This document shows, piece by piece, positions 42,154-51,638 of a DNA stretch of 64,000 nucleotides. Position 1 is the stretch's first letter. Every line of letters starts with the position of its first letter. Made by a program: the position numbers and the translations under genes. The stretch is from assembly GCA_020632995.1 (NCBI GenBank), contig JACKEN010000002.1:310001-374000 (forward strand), given 5' to 3'. This stretch comes from Deltaproteobacteria bacterium. GTDB lineage: Bacteria; Myxococcota; Kuafuiibacteriia; Kuafuiibacteriales; Kuafuiibacteriaceae. A model generated the notes under the pieces. That model was not told where the DNA came from. It made no database searches and saw only the letters and a program-made list of their open reading frames with translations.

Positions 42154-43968
42154 ATGTCTGGCGTCACCCTTCACCGGACCGAGGTCGACCTCGGCGGGCT
42201 CCTCGAGGTCCTCGGTAAGCACCTCTACAGCACGCCGGCGGTGGTCGTGCGCGAGCTCGTACAGAACGCCCACGACTCGTGCGTGCGTCGTCGCCTCGAG
42301 ACCGAGGACGTGTTCGAGCCCCGCATCACGCTCGAGGCCAACCCGGAGGCCGGGACGCTCGTCATCGAGGACAACGGCATGGGCCTGACGGACGAGGAGA
42401 TCCAGCGTTGGCTGGCCACCGTGGGGCGTGGCGCGACGCGCGAGCTGCGCAAGAAGGCAGACGCCGACGCGGAGGGCCTCATCGGGCAGTTCGGGGTCGG
42501 CTTCCTGACCGCCTACTTCGTGAGCGAGCGCGTCGACGTCGAGACGACCTCGGCCGCGCACCCGGACGAGGGCTGGCATTTCTCGAGCCGCGGCGGGGAA
42601 CGCTACGCCTTGCGCCCTGCGCCTGCCCGCGCCCCGGGGACGCGTGTCACCCTGCATCTGAACGACGCCGCGCGGGAGGTGGCCGCCGCGGTCGCCCACG
42701 GCGGCCTCGCCGCCGACTACTTCTCGCTCCTGCCCACCCCGGTCTTCTTGGGCTTCGGCGCCGAGGCGCCCGTCAACGATCTGCAACCGCCCTGGCGCAT
42801 CGAGGACCTCTCCCCCGTGCGACGCAAGAAGCTCGAGCTCGAGATCGCCGCGCGCTTCGAGCCGCTCTTCGAGCCGCTCACGTGCATCTCGGTCCCCGAC
42901 CACGAGGAGGATCGCACCCAGGGGCTCCTGTGGATCCAAGACGGCGCGAGCTACCTCACCTCGGACCATCGGCACGTCTCGGTGTTCGTGCGCGGGATGC
43001 TGGTGACGCACGACGCTCGAGACCTGCTGCCCCCATGGGCGGGCTTCGTTGGCGCGGTGGTGGAGAGCCGCAAGCTCGAGCCCACCGCGAGCCGTGAGGA
43101 GCTGCAGGCGAGCCCCACGAAGCAGATCCTCGCGGCTCGGCTCGAGCGGGTCCTGATCGAGGGGCTCGAGGTCATCTCACGGGAGGAACCCGAGACGTGG
43201 CGCGCGATCGTGAGGCGCCACGGAGAGGCCTTGCGCGGCGCTGCGCTGTTCGACGAGGGGCTCTTCGATTGCATCGTGCCCTACCTCGAGATCCCCACCA
43301 CGGAGGGACCGCTCGCCCTCGAGACGATCGCGCGCCGCTCCCCCGACCGGAAGGTGCATGTGTCCCTCGCCGAGGACACCAAGGGGCCCGAGTCCGTCTT
43401 GTACCGGGCCCTCGGCGTGCCCGTGGTGCAGGGGACGCGCTACGCAGTGGCTCAGCTGGTCGAGCGGTGGGTCGAGAAGAACCGCGCCCGAGTCGTGCGC
43501 CTCGGGACGAGGGAAGGGGACGCAGCGGCCTTTCCCTCGACCCCGGTCGACGAGGTGACGCGCGCGGGGCTGGCCGCGCTGCTCGGCGACCCTGAGTGGG
43601 AGCTGGTCCCGACACGCTTCGCGCCGGCCGCGCTCCCCTTCCTGCTCGTGCCGGACCGCGAGGCGGAGCTCAAGGCCCGCATCGAGTCCGACGAGGCGGA
43701 CCGGCGCATCAGCGCCGCGGCCCTCATGCTCGCTCGCATGCACATGGCCTCGAAGCCCAAGACCGCGCCCGCGCGCCTCTTCGTCAACCTGGATTGCCCG
43801 GTGGTGGGCCGCGCGACCAAGGCCACAGGCCCGACGCGGGACGCGATCGGCGTGCTCCTGCGTGGCCTCGTCGGGGTGCTCTCGAGGGACCGCGGCGCCG
43901 AGAGCCTGTCGGCGGCGCTCAGCGCGATCAGTGAGGGGCTCGACCGCCTCTTGCCGGAGGAGGTCTGA
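42154..43968 (+). CDS. HSP90-family ATPase (HtpG-like paralogue)
   Basis: 604 residues from ATG 42154. The GHKL ATP site is complete: E34 and N38 in RELVQNAHDS, D73 in IEDNGMGLT, and GQFGVGFLTAYFV (E34 and N38 share the numbering of E. coli HtpG). The middle domain has the catalytic-loop motif EPTASREELQ, equivalent to the conserved SRE-x-LQ of HSP90. It should be a cytoplasmic dimeric ATP-driven chaperone. It is more diverged than housekeeping HtpG and probably a specialised paralogue. The protein ends LLPEEV. The TPR gene starts 3 bp after the stop, and its ribosome site lies inside the last codons. No CIRCE or clear heat-shock promoter is visible. Confidence 0.88.
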   Translation: MSGVTLHRTEVDLGGLLEVLGKHLYSTPAVVVRELVQNAHDSCVRRRLETEDVFEPRITLEANPEAGTLVIEDNGMGLTDEEIQRWLATVGRGATRELRKKADADAEGLIGQFGVGFLTAYFVSERVDVETTSAAHPDEGWHFSSRGGERYALRPAPARAPGTRVTLHLNDAAREVAAAVAHGGLAADYFSLLPTPVFLGFGAEAPVNDLQPPWRIEDLSPVRRKKLELEIAARFEPLFEPLTCISVPDHEEDRTQGLLWIQDGASYLTSDHRHVSVFVRGMLVTHDARDLLPPWAGFVGAVVESRKLEPTASREELQASPTKQILAARLERVLIEGLEVISREEPETWRAIVRRHGEALRGAALFDEGLFDCIVPYLEIPTTEGPLALETIARRSPDRKVHVSLAEDTKGPESVLYRALGVPVVQGTRYAVAQLVERWVEKNRARVVRLGTREGDAAAFPSTPVDEVTRAGLAALLGDPEWELVPTRFAPAALPFLLVPDREAELKARIESDEADRRISAAALMLARMHMASKPKTAPARLFVNLDCPVVGRATKATGPTRDAIGVLLRGLVGVLSRDRGAESLSAALSAISEGLDRLLPEEV

Positions 43969-43971
43969 ACC

Positions 43972-46290
43972 ATGGACGTCTTCGCGTGGCTGGACGCCGT
44001 CAATGGCACGCTCCTCGAGCTCGGTGAGCACCGGCTGGTGGACGGTGTGTTCCGCCTCTCGAGCCTCATCCACAACGACCAGCACGACGCGGTCGATGCG
44101 CTGGTACCCGAGCTGCTGACGGATCTGCAGCGGGTGCGGCACCCGTGGCTCGAGGTGTACGTACGGCACTGGGCGCTCCAGAGCCGGATCTTGCGTCGCG
44201 CGGACGTCGCGCGTGGGCTCGATGACGCGGTCTACCTGGTGGACTTCGCGAGCCAGGAGGAGACCAGGGACTGCCCCCAGAGCATCTGCGCGGTCCAGGA
44301 TCTCGCCGCGGCCTACGGCTACGCCGACGGAGCGGGCTATGCCGAGGAGCGCCTCGCGGTGACCCGCGAGACCCTCGATCGGATCGACGCGACCTGGCCC
44401 TGCTTCGACTGCCTGTCCGTGGAGCACGCCGACGCCCTCGTGCGGGCGGGTCGGCCCGAGGATGCGGTGGCGTTCGTCGAGGCGCAGACCGCGACGGCCC
44501 AGCGCAATGGTGGCAACTGGGCCGAGATGACCGACGTCCGCATCGACGCGCTCCTCGCGCTCGGGCGCAACGACGAGGCGTTGGCGCTGACCGGGCCGCG
44601 GGTGCCCTGCTGGACCGGCCGCGCCTTCGTCCTCCGCCGCCGGCTCAACCGCGCCCGCGCCCTCACCCGCCTGGGCCGCCCGGACGAGGCGGTCAAGCTC
44701 CTGCCGGACTTCGAGACCGAGATCCTGCCTACGCCGGTCCTGTACGAGTCGTGGCTCGCGCTGGTCGAGGACCTCGTCGAGCGCGCGGTGGAGGGCGGCC
44801 CCGAGAACGACGGGCACCTCGATCGCACCATCGCGGCCCTCGCGCAGAAGCTCGAGGGCAACGGCGCCCTCCGCCGGTGCTTCGAGACCACCGAGGCGCG
44901 CCTTCGGCTCGCGCTCGCCCGGGGACGTGCCGACGTGGCCGCGCACGTGCTCGATGACCTGCGCCGCCGCGCGGCCCTGCTCGAGCGCCCGCTCGACGCG
45001 CCGGCCAGGGTCGAGGCGGCTGCAAGCCGGGTTGCCGACGCGCCGGCCCCGGCGCCGCCCGTCATCGGAGCGTCGGTGGAGGAGACGATGCAAGCGATCT
45101 CCGAGGACCCGGAGGTGGCTTGGGATCAGGTGCTCGCCGCGGCCGAGCGGTGGCCGACGTCGGTCGACCTCGCCACGGCCCTCGCGGGGCTCGCGTGGAG
45201 CCCGCCGACCGTCGCGGTGGCGATCTCGCGGGTCGAGGCTATGGCGAGCGCGGCCTCGGCGCCGGATCGACTGCAGCAGATCCTCGGGCACCTGTTGCTG
45301 ACCCACGCGCCCGAGCGGCTCGACGCCTGGGCGGAGGCGCTGCTGCCGAGGGGCGGGGCCCTGGCCGCGACCGCACACTGGGTGCGGGGTCGACACGCCT
45401 GGGCCCATGGAGATCACGCGACGGCGCGGGCTTGCTTCGAGGCGGTGCTCGCGCTCGACGCGACGGCGAAGAACGCCCCGAAGGCCCTCGTGGCGCTGCT
45501 CGAGGAGATGGGAGACCTGGAGGCGGCGCTCGTGGCGCTCGACGAGGCGAAGCGCCGCGCGGACGAAGACGACCGGCCCGCCTACGACTGGCGCCGCATG
45601 ATGCTCGCCACCCGCCTCGGAGACTGGCCCCTCGTGCGGGCCATCTGCGCGGAGCTCGGCGTCGAGCTCGAGACCACGGAGGGCCCCATCGACGAGGTGT
45701 GGGGGCGCATCGAGGTGCGGCTCTCGCCACCGCTCGTCGAGGGCGGCCCCTTCGTCCTCGAAGCGGTGCGCACCGGCCCCGCGACGGCCCGGGTCAACGA
45801 GATCGCCGCGGCGGGCGAACCGAACTGGTACGACGCGGCGCTCATCATCGATCCCTTCCCGTCGCGAGAAGACCCGGACGCGGCGCTGGATGAGGACGAT
45901 GAGGGGTCCGAGGAACGCCCGATGATCCACGCCGCGGTCGAGGTCCTGCGCCGCCCCGAGAGCCTGATCGTGGAGCTCGTGGGCGCGCAACCCGAGGCGC
46001 AGGTGCTCGACGCGCTCGTCGAGCGCCTCCTCGAGTTGGGCGCGGCGATCCGCATGGCCACGGGGACGTGGGACATCGAGCATGCCGAGACCGAGGAGAG
46101 CCGGCCCGGCTTCGGTTGGCTCATCGCGCTCCCCGAGGGCACGGATCTGCGCGCGGCGCACACCGCCCTGGAGGAGGCCGCACGAGCGGTGGACGGCGTC
46201 ATGGTGTGGCCCGAGCTCGTCGCGCGGCTCGAGGAGCCGGAGCTCATAGAGGCTCAAGAGGCGATCGCCGAGGCCTGGGGCCTCGACTGA
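43972..46290 (+). CDS. TPR-containing partner of the HSP90-like ATPase
   Basis: 772 residues, cytoplasmic. Helical repeats fill about 30-340 and 360-560 (for example ALVRAGRPEDAVAFVEA, ALLALGRNDEALAL, RALTRLGRPDEAVKLL, ARACFEAVLALDATAKNA), in the manner of degenerate TPRs. Residues 575-770 form an alpha/beta domain (RIEVRLSPPLVEGGPFVLEA), an acidic loop (DPDAALDEDDEGSEE) and a final alpha/beta part. The ATG lies 3 bp after the HSP90-like gene, with GGAGGAGG (43956-43963) as ribosome site, so expression is coupled. In eukaryotes TPR proteins are the main HSP90 co-chaperones; a parallel role here is inferred from gene order only. Confidence 0.75.
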   Translation: MDVFAWLDAVNGTLLELGEHRLVDGVFRLSSLIHNDQHDAVDALVPELLTDLQRVRHPWLEVYVRHWALQSRILRRADVARGLDDAVYLVDFASQEETRDCPQSICAVQDLAAAYGYADGAGYAEERLAVTRETLDRIDATWPCFDCLSVEHADALVRAGRPEDAVAFVEAQTATAQRNGGNWAEMTDVRIDALLALGRNDEALALTGPRVPCWTGRAFVLRRRLNRARALTRLGRPDEAVKLLPDFETEILPTPVLYESWLALVEDLVERAVEGGPENDGHLDRTIAALAQKLEGNGALRRCFETTEARLRLALARGRADVAAHVLDDLRRRAALLERPLDAPARVEAAASRVADAPAPAPPVIGASVEETMQAISEDPEVAWDQVLAAAERWPTSVDLATALAGLAWSPPTVAVAISRVEAMASAASAPDRLQQILGHLLLTHAPERLDAWAEALLPRGGALAATAHWVRGRHAWAHGDHATARACFEAVLALDATAKNAPKALVALLEEMGDLEAALVALDEAKRRADEDDRPAYDWRRMMLATRLGDWPLVRAICAELGVELETTEGPIDEVWGRIEVRLSPPLVEGGPFVLEAVRTGPATARVNEIAAAGEPNWYDAALIIDPFPSREDPDAALDEDDEGSEERPMIHAAVEVLRRPESLIVELVGAQPEAQVLDALVERLLELGAAIRMATGTWDIEHAETEESRPGFGWLIALPEGTDLRAAHTALEEAARAVDGVMVWPELVARLEEPELIEAQEAIAEAWGLD

Positions 46291-46311
46291 GGGCGCGGCG
46301 CCAGGGTTGCT

Positions 46312-49300
46312 CTAGCTCCGCCGGATCCTGCGCTCCTCCACCGCGGCGTAGAGCACCGGGACCACGAAGAGGGTCATGAGCTCCACCGCCATCCCGCCCA
46401 GTGATGGCAGGGCCATGGGCACCATCACGTCGGCGCCCCGGCCCTGGGCGGTGATCACCGGCAAGAGGGCAAGCAGGGTGGTGGCGGTGGTCATCAGGCA
46501 GGGGCGCACTCGCCGGCTCCCCGCCTCGAGGGTGCGGGCGCGGACCTCGGCCACCGTGCTCGGGGGCGCCTCACGGAAGCGCTGGGTGAGGTAGGTGCTC
46601 ATCACCACCCCGTCGTCGGTGGCCACCCCGATGAGGGCGATGAACCCGATCCACACCGCCACCGAGATGTTGGTGGGGCCGATCTGAAAGAGGTCCTGCA
46701 TCGAGGTTCCCAGGACCGAGAAGTTCATGAACCAGGGCTGGCCGTAGAGCCAAAGGAGCAGGAACCCGCCCGCCCCCGCCACGACCACGCCCGAGTAGAT
46801 GATGGCGGTGACCGCCACCCGGTGGAACTGGAGGTAGAGCAGGACGAAGACCAGGGCCAGGGCCAGGGGGATGAGCATCATGAGCCTGCGCTCGCTCCGG
46901 ACCTGGTTCTCGTAAGTCCCCGCGAACTCGAAGCGCACCCCGTCCGGTACCACGAGGTCCCCGGCGGCGATGTGGCCCGCGATCGCGGCCTGGGCCGCCT
47001 CCACCGTCTCGACCTCGGCGTAGCCCTCCCGCTTGTCGAAGAGCACGAAGCTGGTGAGGAAGGTGTCCTCCGATTTGATCACCTGCGGGCCTCGCACGTA
47101 CCGCAGCGTCGCGAGCTGGCTCAGGGGGATCTGCTCGCCGGTCGGGGTGGGCACCAGCACCCGCTGGAGGGCCTCGACCGAGTCGCGGTCCTCGCGCATG
47201 TAGCGCACCCGCACCGGGTACCGCTCGCGTCCCTCCACCGTGCGGGTCAGCGTCACCCCGCCGAGCGCCACCTGCAGGATGTCCTGCACCGCGGTGATCG
47301 AGAGGCCGTAGCGCCCGATCGCCTCGCGATCGATCTCGATCTCGAGGTAGGGCTTGCCGACGACCCGGTCCGCGAACACCGCCTCGGCACGAACCTGGGG
47401 CACCGCGGCGAGGATGGGCTCCAGCGCGAGGCCGAAGCGCTCGATGGCCTCGAGGGTGGGGCCGTGGATCTTGATCCCCATGGGCGCTCGCATGCCGCTC
47501 TGGAGCATGACGATGCGGGCGTTGATCGGCATGAGCACGGGCGCGCTCGTCAGCCCGGGGTGCTCGGCCGCCTTCACGATCTCGGCCCAGATGTCCTTGG
47601 GCGAGCGGATGTGTGATCGCCACTGCCGGACCCGGTTGCCGTCCGCGTCGGTGCCGTACTCCGGCTTGTAGGTGATGACCGTCTCGATCATCGCGAGCGG
47701 CGCGGGGTCGAGGGCGCTGTCCGCGCGGCCGAGCTTGCCGACCACCCGGTCCACCTCGGGGATGGCCGCCACCTGGCGGTCCAGATCCTGGAGCATGGTG
47801 AGGACCTCGCCGATGGAGGCGTGGGGCATGGTGGTGGGCATGTAGAGGAAGGCGCCCTCGTCGAAGGGGGGCATGTACTCGCGGCCGAACCCGGGGAGGG
47901 CGTGGGCCACCGCCGAGACCGGGCCCAGGGTGCGCACCGGCTGGGGCAGGAAGGCGAAGACGGTGTCGAAGCCGAGCCACGCGGTGGTGCCGAAGAGGGT
48001 GAGGGCGGCCGGGGCGGCGAGGAAGGCCAGCTTGCGCTCGAGGAAGGTGGCCAGGAGCGCGGGGTACGCGACCTCGAACACCCGAAAAGCGACGAGGGCG
48101 GCGCCGACCAGCACACCCACGAACAGGAGGTTGAGGAGGGCCCCGGCCCCGGGGCCGAGCGGGGACCAGTGGGCGGCCAGGAGCCAGGTCACGCCCAACA
48201 CGGCCGCGACCAGCTCCCAGCGAGCGGAGCGCCGGGGTGCGCGCGGGCGCGAGAGCACCAGCGTCGCGGCGGACGGGAGGAGGAGCGCGGCGATCACGAA
48301 GGCCCCCGACATGGCGAACGTCTTGGTCAGGGCCATGGGCGCGAAGAGGCGCAGCTCAGCCTGCGAGAGCCCCAGGACGGGGAGGAAGCTCACCACGGTG
48401 GTGGCCACCGACGTGAGCACCGCGGGGGCCACCTCGGCCGCCGCCGCGGTCACCGCCGGGCCCTTGGGGGCGCCCTCGGGGAGGCGCTCCAGGTGCTGGC
48501 TCATGTTCTCGACGAACACGATGCCGATGTCGACCATGGTGCCGATGGCGATGGCGATCCCGCCCAGGGCCATGATGTTGGCGTCGACGCCGGCCAGCTT
48601 CATGACCACGAACGTCAGGAGCACCCCGAGGGGGAGCAGGGCCGAGATCAACAGGGCGCTCCGCAGGCTCCGGAGCATCACCAGCACCACCAGGACGGTG
48701 ATGAGGATCTCGAGGGCCAGGGCGGAGCTCAAGGTGTCGAGGGTCTCGTGGATGAGGGTGGTCCGATCGTAGAAGGGGACCACCGTCACCTGGCTCACCG
48801 TGCCGTCCTCCAGGGTCCGCCGAGGCAAGCCACCTTGCAGCGACCGCAGGCGGTCCTTCACGCGCTGGATGACCGCGAGGGGGTTCTCGCCGAAGCGGGC
48901 CACCACCACCCCGCCCACCGCGGGCGCGCCCTCGTCGTCCAGGGCGCCGCGGCGCAGGGCCGGGCCCAGGGTCACCCGGGCCACGTCACGGATGCGGATG
49001 GGGGTGTGCTCCCGGGCCACCACGACCGTGGCCTCCAGGTCGCCGAGGGAGCGGACGAAGCCGAGGCCCCGCACCACGTACTCCGCCCCGTTGATCTCGA
49101 GGGTCCGCGCGCCCACGTCGAGGTTGGAGCTCCGCACCGCGTTGGCCACCTGGGCCAGGGTCACGCCGTTGGCTCTGAGCGCCTCGGGGTCGACGTCCAC
49201 TTGATACTCGCGCACGAAGCCGCCCACCGAGGCCACCTCGCTGACCCCCTCCACCGCCTGCAGCGCGTAGCGCACCGTCCAGTCCTGGATGCCGCGCAGC

Positions 49301-49839
49301 TCGTCGGGATCGAAGCCGCCCACGGTGCGTCCTTCGGGATCGCGGCCCTCCAGCGTGTACCAGAAGACCTGGCCGAGGGCGGTGGCGTCGGGGCCCAGCG
49401 CGGGGCGCACCCCGTCGGGGACGGTGCCGGGCGGGAGCGCGGCGAGCTTCTCGAGCACGCGGGCCCGGGACCAGTAGAACTCCACGTCATCGTGGAAGAT
49501 CACGTAGATGGTGGAGAAGCCGAAGGCGGAGGCGGAGCGCACCGTCCGCACCCCGGGCATGCCCAGCAGGGCGCTGCTCAGGGGGTAGGTGATCTGGTCC
49601 TCCACGTCCCGGGGGGAGCGCCCCGGCCACTCGGTGAAGACGATCTGCTGGTTCTCGCCGATGTCCGGGATCGCGTCCACCGGCACCGGATCCCGCGGCA
49701 GGCTACCTTGCGGGAGGTCGAAGGGGGCGAAGCGCAGGCCAGCTGCCACCAGGAGCGCGGCCAGCACCGCGACCACGAGGCCGTTGTCCAGGAGCCACCC
49801 CATCAGGGCGGCCCAGCCGCGGTTGGCGCTCCCGCTCAT
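46312..49839 (-). CDS. Heavy-metal efflux RND transporter, CusA/CzcA-like
   Basis: 1175 residues from ATG 49839. This is the inner-membrane, proton-driven pump of a tripartite efflux system. An N-terminal helix precedes the DIPDIGENQQIVFTEWPGRS motif typical of the HME subfamily. Transmembrane helix 4 carries the proton-relay Asp and Glu in GTMVDIGIVFVENM. The family length is about 1040-1050; the extra 120 or so residues are a hydrophobic insert around 560-650, before REYMPPFDEGAFLYMPTTMP. The metal cannot be assigned from sequence; the cupredoxin gene in the unit suggests copper or silver. The ATG overlaps the adaptor gene's stop (ATGA). The frame open to 51486 is the antiparallel continuation, not a fusion. 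Confidence 0.93.
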   Translation of the reverse strand: MSGSANRGWAALMGWLLDNGLVVAVLAALLVAAGLRFAPFDLPQGSLPRDPVPVDAIPDIGENQQIVFTEWPGRSPRDVEDQITYPLSSALLGMPGVRTVRSASAFGFSTIYVIFHDDVEFYWSRARVLEKLAALPPGTVPDGVRPALGPDATALGQVFWYTLEGRDPEGRTVGGFDPDELRGIQDWTVRYALQAVEGVSEVASVGGFVREYQVDVDPEALRANGVTLAQVANAVRSSNLDVGARTLEINGAEYVVRGLGFVRSLGDLEATVVVAREHTPIRIRDVARVTLGPALRRGALDDEGAPAVGGVVVARFGENPLAVIQRVKDRLRSLQGGLPRRTLEDGTVSQVTVVPFYDRTTLIHETLDTLSSALALEILITVLVVLVMLRSLRSALLISALLPLGVLLTFVVMKLAGVDANIMALGGIAIAIGTMVDIGIVFVENMSQHLERLPEGAPKGPAVTAAAAEVAPAVLTSVATTVVSFLPVLGLSQAELRLFAPMALTKTFAMSGAFVIAALLLPSAATLVLSRPRAPRRSARWELVAAVLGVTWLLAAHWSPLGPGAGALLNLLFVGVLVGAALVAFRVFEVAYPALLATFLERKLAFLAAPAALTLFGTTAWLGFDTVFAFLPQPVRTLGPVSAVAHALPGFGREYMPPFDEGAFLYMPTTMPHASIGEVLTMLQDLDRQVAAIPEVDRVVGKLGRADSALDPAPLAMIETVITYKPEYGTDADGNRVRQWRSHIRSPKDIWAEIVKAAEHPGLTSAPVLMPINARIVMLQSGMRAPMGIKIHGPTLEAIERFGLALEPILAAVPQVRAEAVFADRVVGKPYLEIEIDREAIGRYGLSITAVQDILQVALGGVTLTRTVEGRERYPVRVRYMREDRDSVEALQRVLVPTPTGEQIPLSQLATLRYVRGPQVIKSEDTFLTSFVLFDKREGYAEVETVEAAQAAIAGHIAAGDLVVPDGVRFEFAGTYENQVRSERRLMMLIPLALALVFVLLYLQFHRVAVTAIIYSGVVVAGAGGFLLLWLYGQPWFMNFSVLGTSMQDLFQIGPTNISVAVWIGFIALIGVATDDGVVMSTYLTQRFREAPPSTVAEVRARTLEAGSRRVRPCLMTTATTLLALLPVITAQGRGADVMVPMALPSLGGMAVELMTLFVVPVLYAAVEERRIRRS

Positions 49840-51638
49840 GGCGCCGCCGTCACTGGCAGGTGGGCGCCGGGCTCGATGCGGTGCTGGACCTCGCCGCAGG
49901 TCCTCATGCTCGCCCCGAAGTACGCGTTGTCGATCGTCTCGCCCTCCTGCAGCCAGGAGGCGCCCCTGCTCCCGAACGCCATCGGGCAGTGGGCCTCCAC
50001 CAGGGGCTGCTCCAGCGGGTTGCCTAGGCGACCCAACAAGCGCGCCACCGCGCCGCTGAGGCGCTCGAAGCCGGCCCGGGCGTGCTCGATGGAGTTGGCC
50101 TGGGCCACGTGGCGGGCGTGCTGATCGAGGTCCTTGCCCAGGTCGGCCCACGCCGCCTTGGCCTCCTTTCCTTGCAACGCATCCTGCGTCGCGGCCACCG
50201 CCTCGCTCAGGCGCGCCGCGCCGGCCTGGGCCTGGGCGAGGTCGTCGGCCGCGAGGCCGCGCTGGACCGCGAGGTAGGCCATCACCACCGGGCCGAGCCT
50301 CTTGAGCTGGGCCCGAGGTACCGAGATCGCGTCGTCGAAGGCGCCGGGCTCGGTGTCGTCGGGGGCCGTCATCATGCTGGGCCCGCCGTGGATCTGGAGG
50401 TCCGCGTCCACCGCGAAGGCGCCGCGGGTCACCACCCGCTCCCCCTCGGCGAGCCCCGCCACCACCGGGTACCAGCTCCCGGCGAGCGGCCCCAGCCGCA
50501 CCGTGCGGGGCTCGTAGGTGCCGTCCTGCCCCGGCACCTCGACGTACACGATGGCCCGGCGACCGGTGAACAGTGGCGCGGTGGCGGGGATGGCGAGCGG
50601 GGCCTCGCCGCCCGCTTGCGGGTCGCGGGCGGAGACCACCGCCTGGGCGAACATGCCCGGGCGGAGGCGCCGGTCGCGGTTGTCGACCTCCACCCGGACC
50701 CGGGCGGTGCGCCGCCACTGGTCGAGGGTGGGATCGATGAAGGTCACCTTGCCCTGGAACGACTCTCCCGGGAACGCCTCGACCTCGACCCGGACCGTCA
50801 ACCCGACCTGCAATCGGGGGAGATCGGACTCGTAGGCGTCCAGCTGGATCCACAGCGAGCGCAGGTCGGCCACGCGATACAGGGGCGCGCCGGTGGTGAC
50901 GTAGGCGCCCTCGGTGGCCAGCCGCTCCATCACCGTGCCCGAGAAGGGGGTGCGGATCGGCACCGCCTGGGTGGGGCGCGCCTGGCCCTCGAGCTGGACC
51001 AGGGCGTCGTCGGGCACCCCCAACAGACGCAGGCGCTCCCGCGCCGCCTCGAGGGCGGCGTTGGCGGCCTGCCGCGCGGAGTCCGTGCCGTCCGCCAGGC
51101 GCTCGGTCTGGCGCTTGGCCGAGAGCAGATCCTGGTGGGCCGCGAAGACCTCGGGGCTGTAGAGGGTGGCCACCACCTGGCCCGCCCGCACCCGCTCTCC
51201 GGTGACGTTGACCTCGAGGTGGTCGATGCGACCGCCGATCCAGGCGGTGATGGTCCGCAGGGTGGCCTCGTTGGGCTCCACCCGGCCCAGGAGGCGCAGG
51301 TCCGACGCGCTGTCCTCCCGGCGCTGCACGGCCGAGGTCCGCAGGCGCGCGAGGGCGCGGGCCCGCGGGGACAGGTGCGCGAGGTTGGGGTCGTGCTCGA
51401 CGTTGCGACCCACCGGGATGAGGTCCATCCCGCAGATCGGGCACTTGCCGGGCTGCGACTGGCGGATCTGCGGGTGCATCGAGCACGTCCAGACCTCTCC
51501 CTCTGCAGGTTGACTTGCAGCGTGCCCCGGGTGGGGCGGCTCGGTCGCGCTGCCGCCGAACAGGAGCGCCCCGACGAGCAGTCCGGCGGCGGCCCAGAGC
51601 AGGTGGGGCAGGTATCGCTTCAGTCGCTCCGCGTTCAT
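49836..51638 (-). CDS. RND efflux periplasmic adaptor, CusB-like, with metal-binding and DUF3347-like domains
   Basis: 600 residues from ATG 51638, preceded by GGAGGAG. A membrane anchor lies at about 12-28. A heavy-metal-binding domain follows (WTCSMHPQIRQSQPGKCPIC, then GMDL). The lipoyl, hairpin and beta-barrel parts of a membrane-fusion protein occupy about 100-400 (GGRIDHLEVNVTGERVRAGQ, PFSGTVMERLATEGAYVTTG). A C-terminal DUF3347-like domain has YLAVQRGLAADDLAQAQ and HCPMAF, then MRTCGEV. The metal-binding and C-terminal Cys/Met sites suggest metal capture in the periplasm. ATGA overlaps join it to both the TolC gene upstream and the CusA-like gene downstream. Confidence 0.92.
   Translation of the reverse strand: MNAERLKRYLPHLLWAAAGLLVGALLFGGSATEPPHPGHAASQPAEGEVWTCSMHPQIRQSQPGKCPICGMDLIPVGRNVEHDPNLAHLSPRARALARLRTSAVQRREDSASDLRLLGRVEPNEATLRTITAWIGGRIDHLEVNVTGERVRAGQVVATLYSPEVFAAHQDLLSAKRQTERLADGTDSARQAANAALEAARERLRLLGVPDDALVQLEGQARPTQAVPIRTPFSGTVMERLATEGAYVTTGAPLYRVADLRSLWIQLDAYESDLPRLQVGLTVRVEVEAFPGESFQGKVTFIDPTLDQWRRTARVRVEVDNRDRRLRPGMFAQAVVSARDPQAGGEAPLAIPATAPLFTGRRAIVYVEVPGQDGTYEPRTVRLGPLAGSWYPVVAGLAEGERVVTRGAFAVDADLQIHGGPSMMTAPDDTEPGAFDDAISVPRAQLKRLGPVVMAYLAVQRGLAADDLAQAQAGAARLSEAVAATQDALQGKEAKAAWADLGKDLDQHARHVAQANSIEHARAGFERLSGAVARLLGRLGNPLEQPLVEAHCPMAFGSRGASWLQEGETIDNAYFGASMRTCGEVQHRIEPGAHLPVTAAP

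Noticed and set aside
43957..43968. Claim that the HSP90-like protein carries a functional EEVD-type TPR-docking tail
   Set aside because: The protein ends EEV without the final Asp, and those codons coincide with the ribosome site of the next gene. It is kept only as a hypothesis in the findings.
46312..51486. An open frame of 1724 codons that would fuse extra sequence to the front of the CusA-like protein
   Set aside because: The upstream part is antisense-like low-complexity Arg/Gly/Pro sequence within the adaptor gene. The pump starts at ATG 49839, where family similarity begins and the adaptor stop overlaps.
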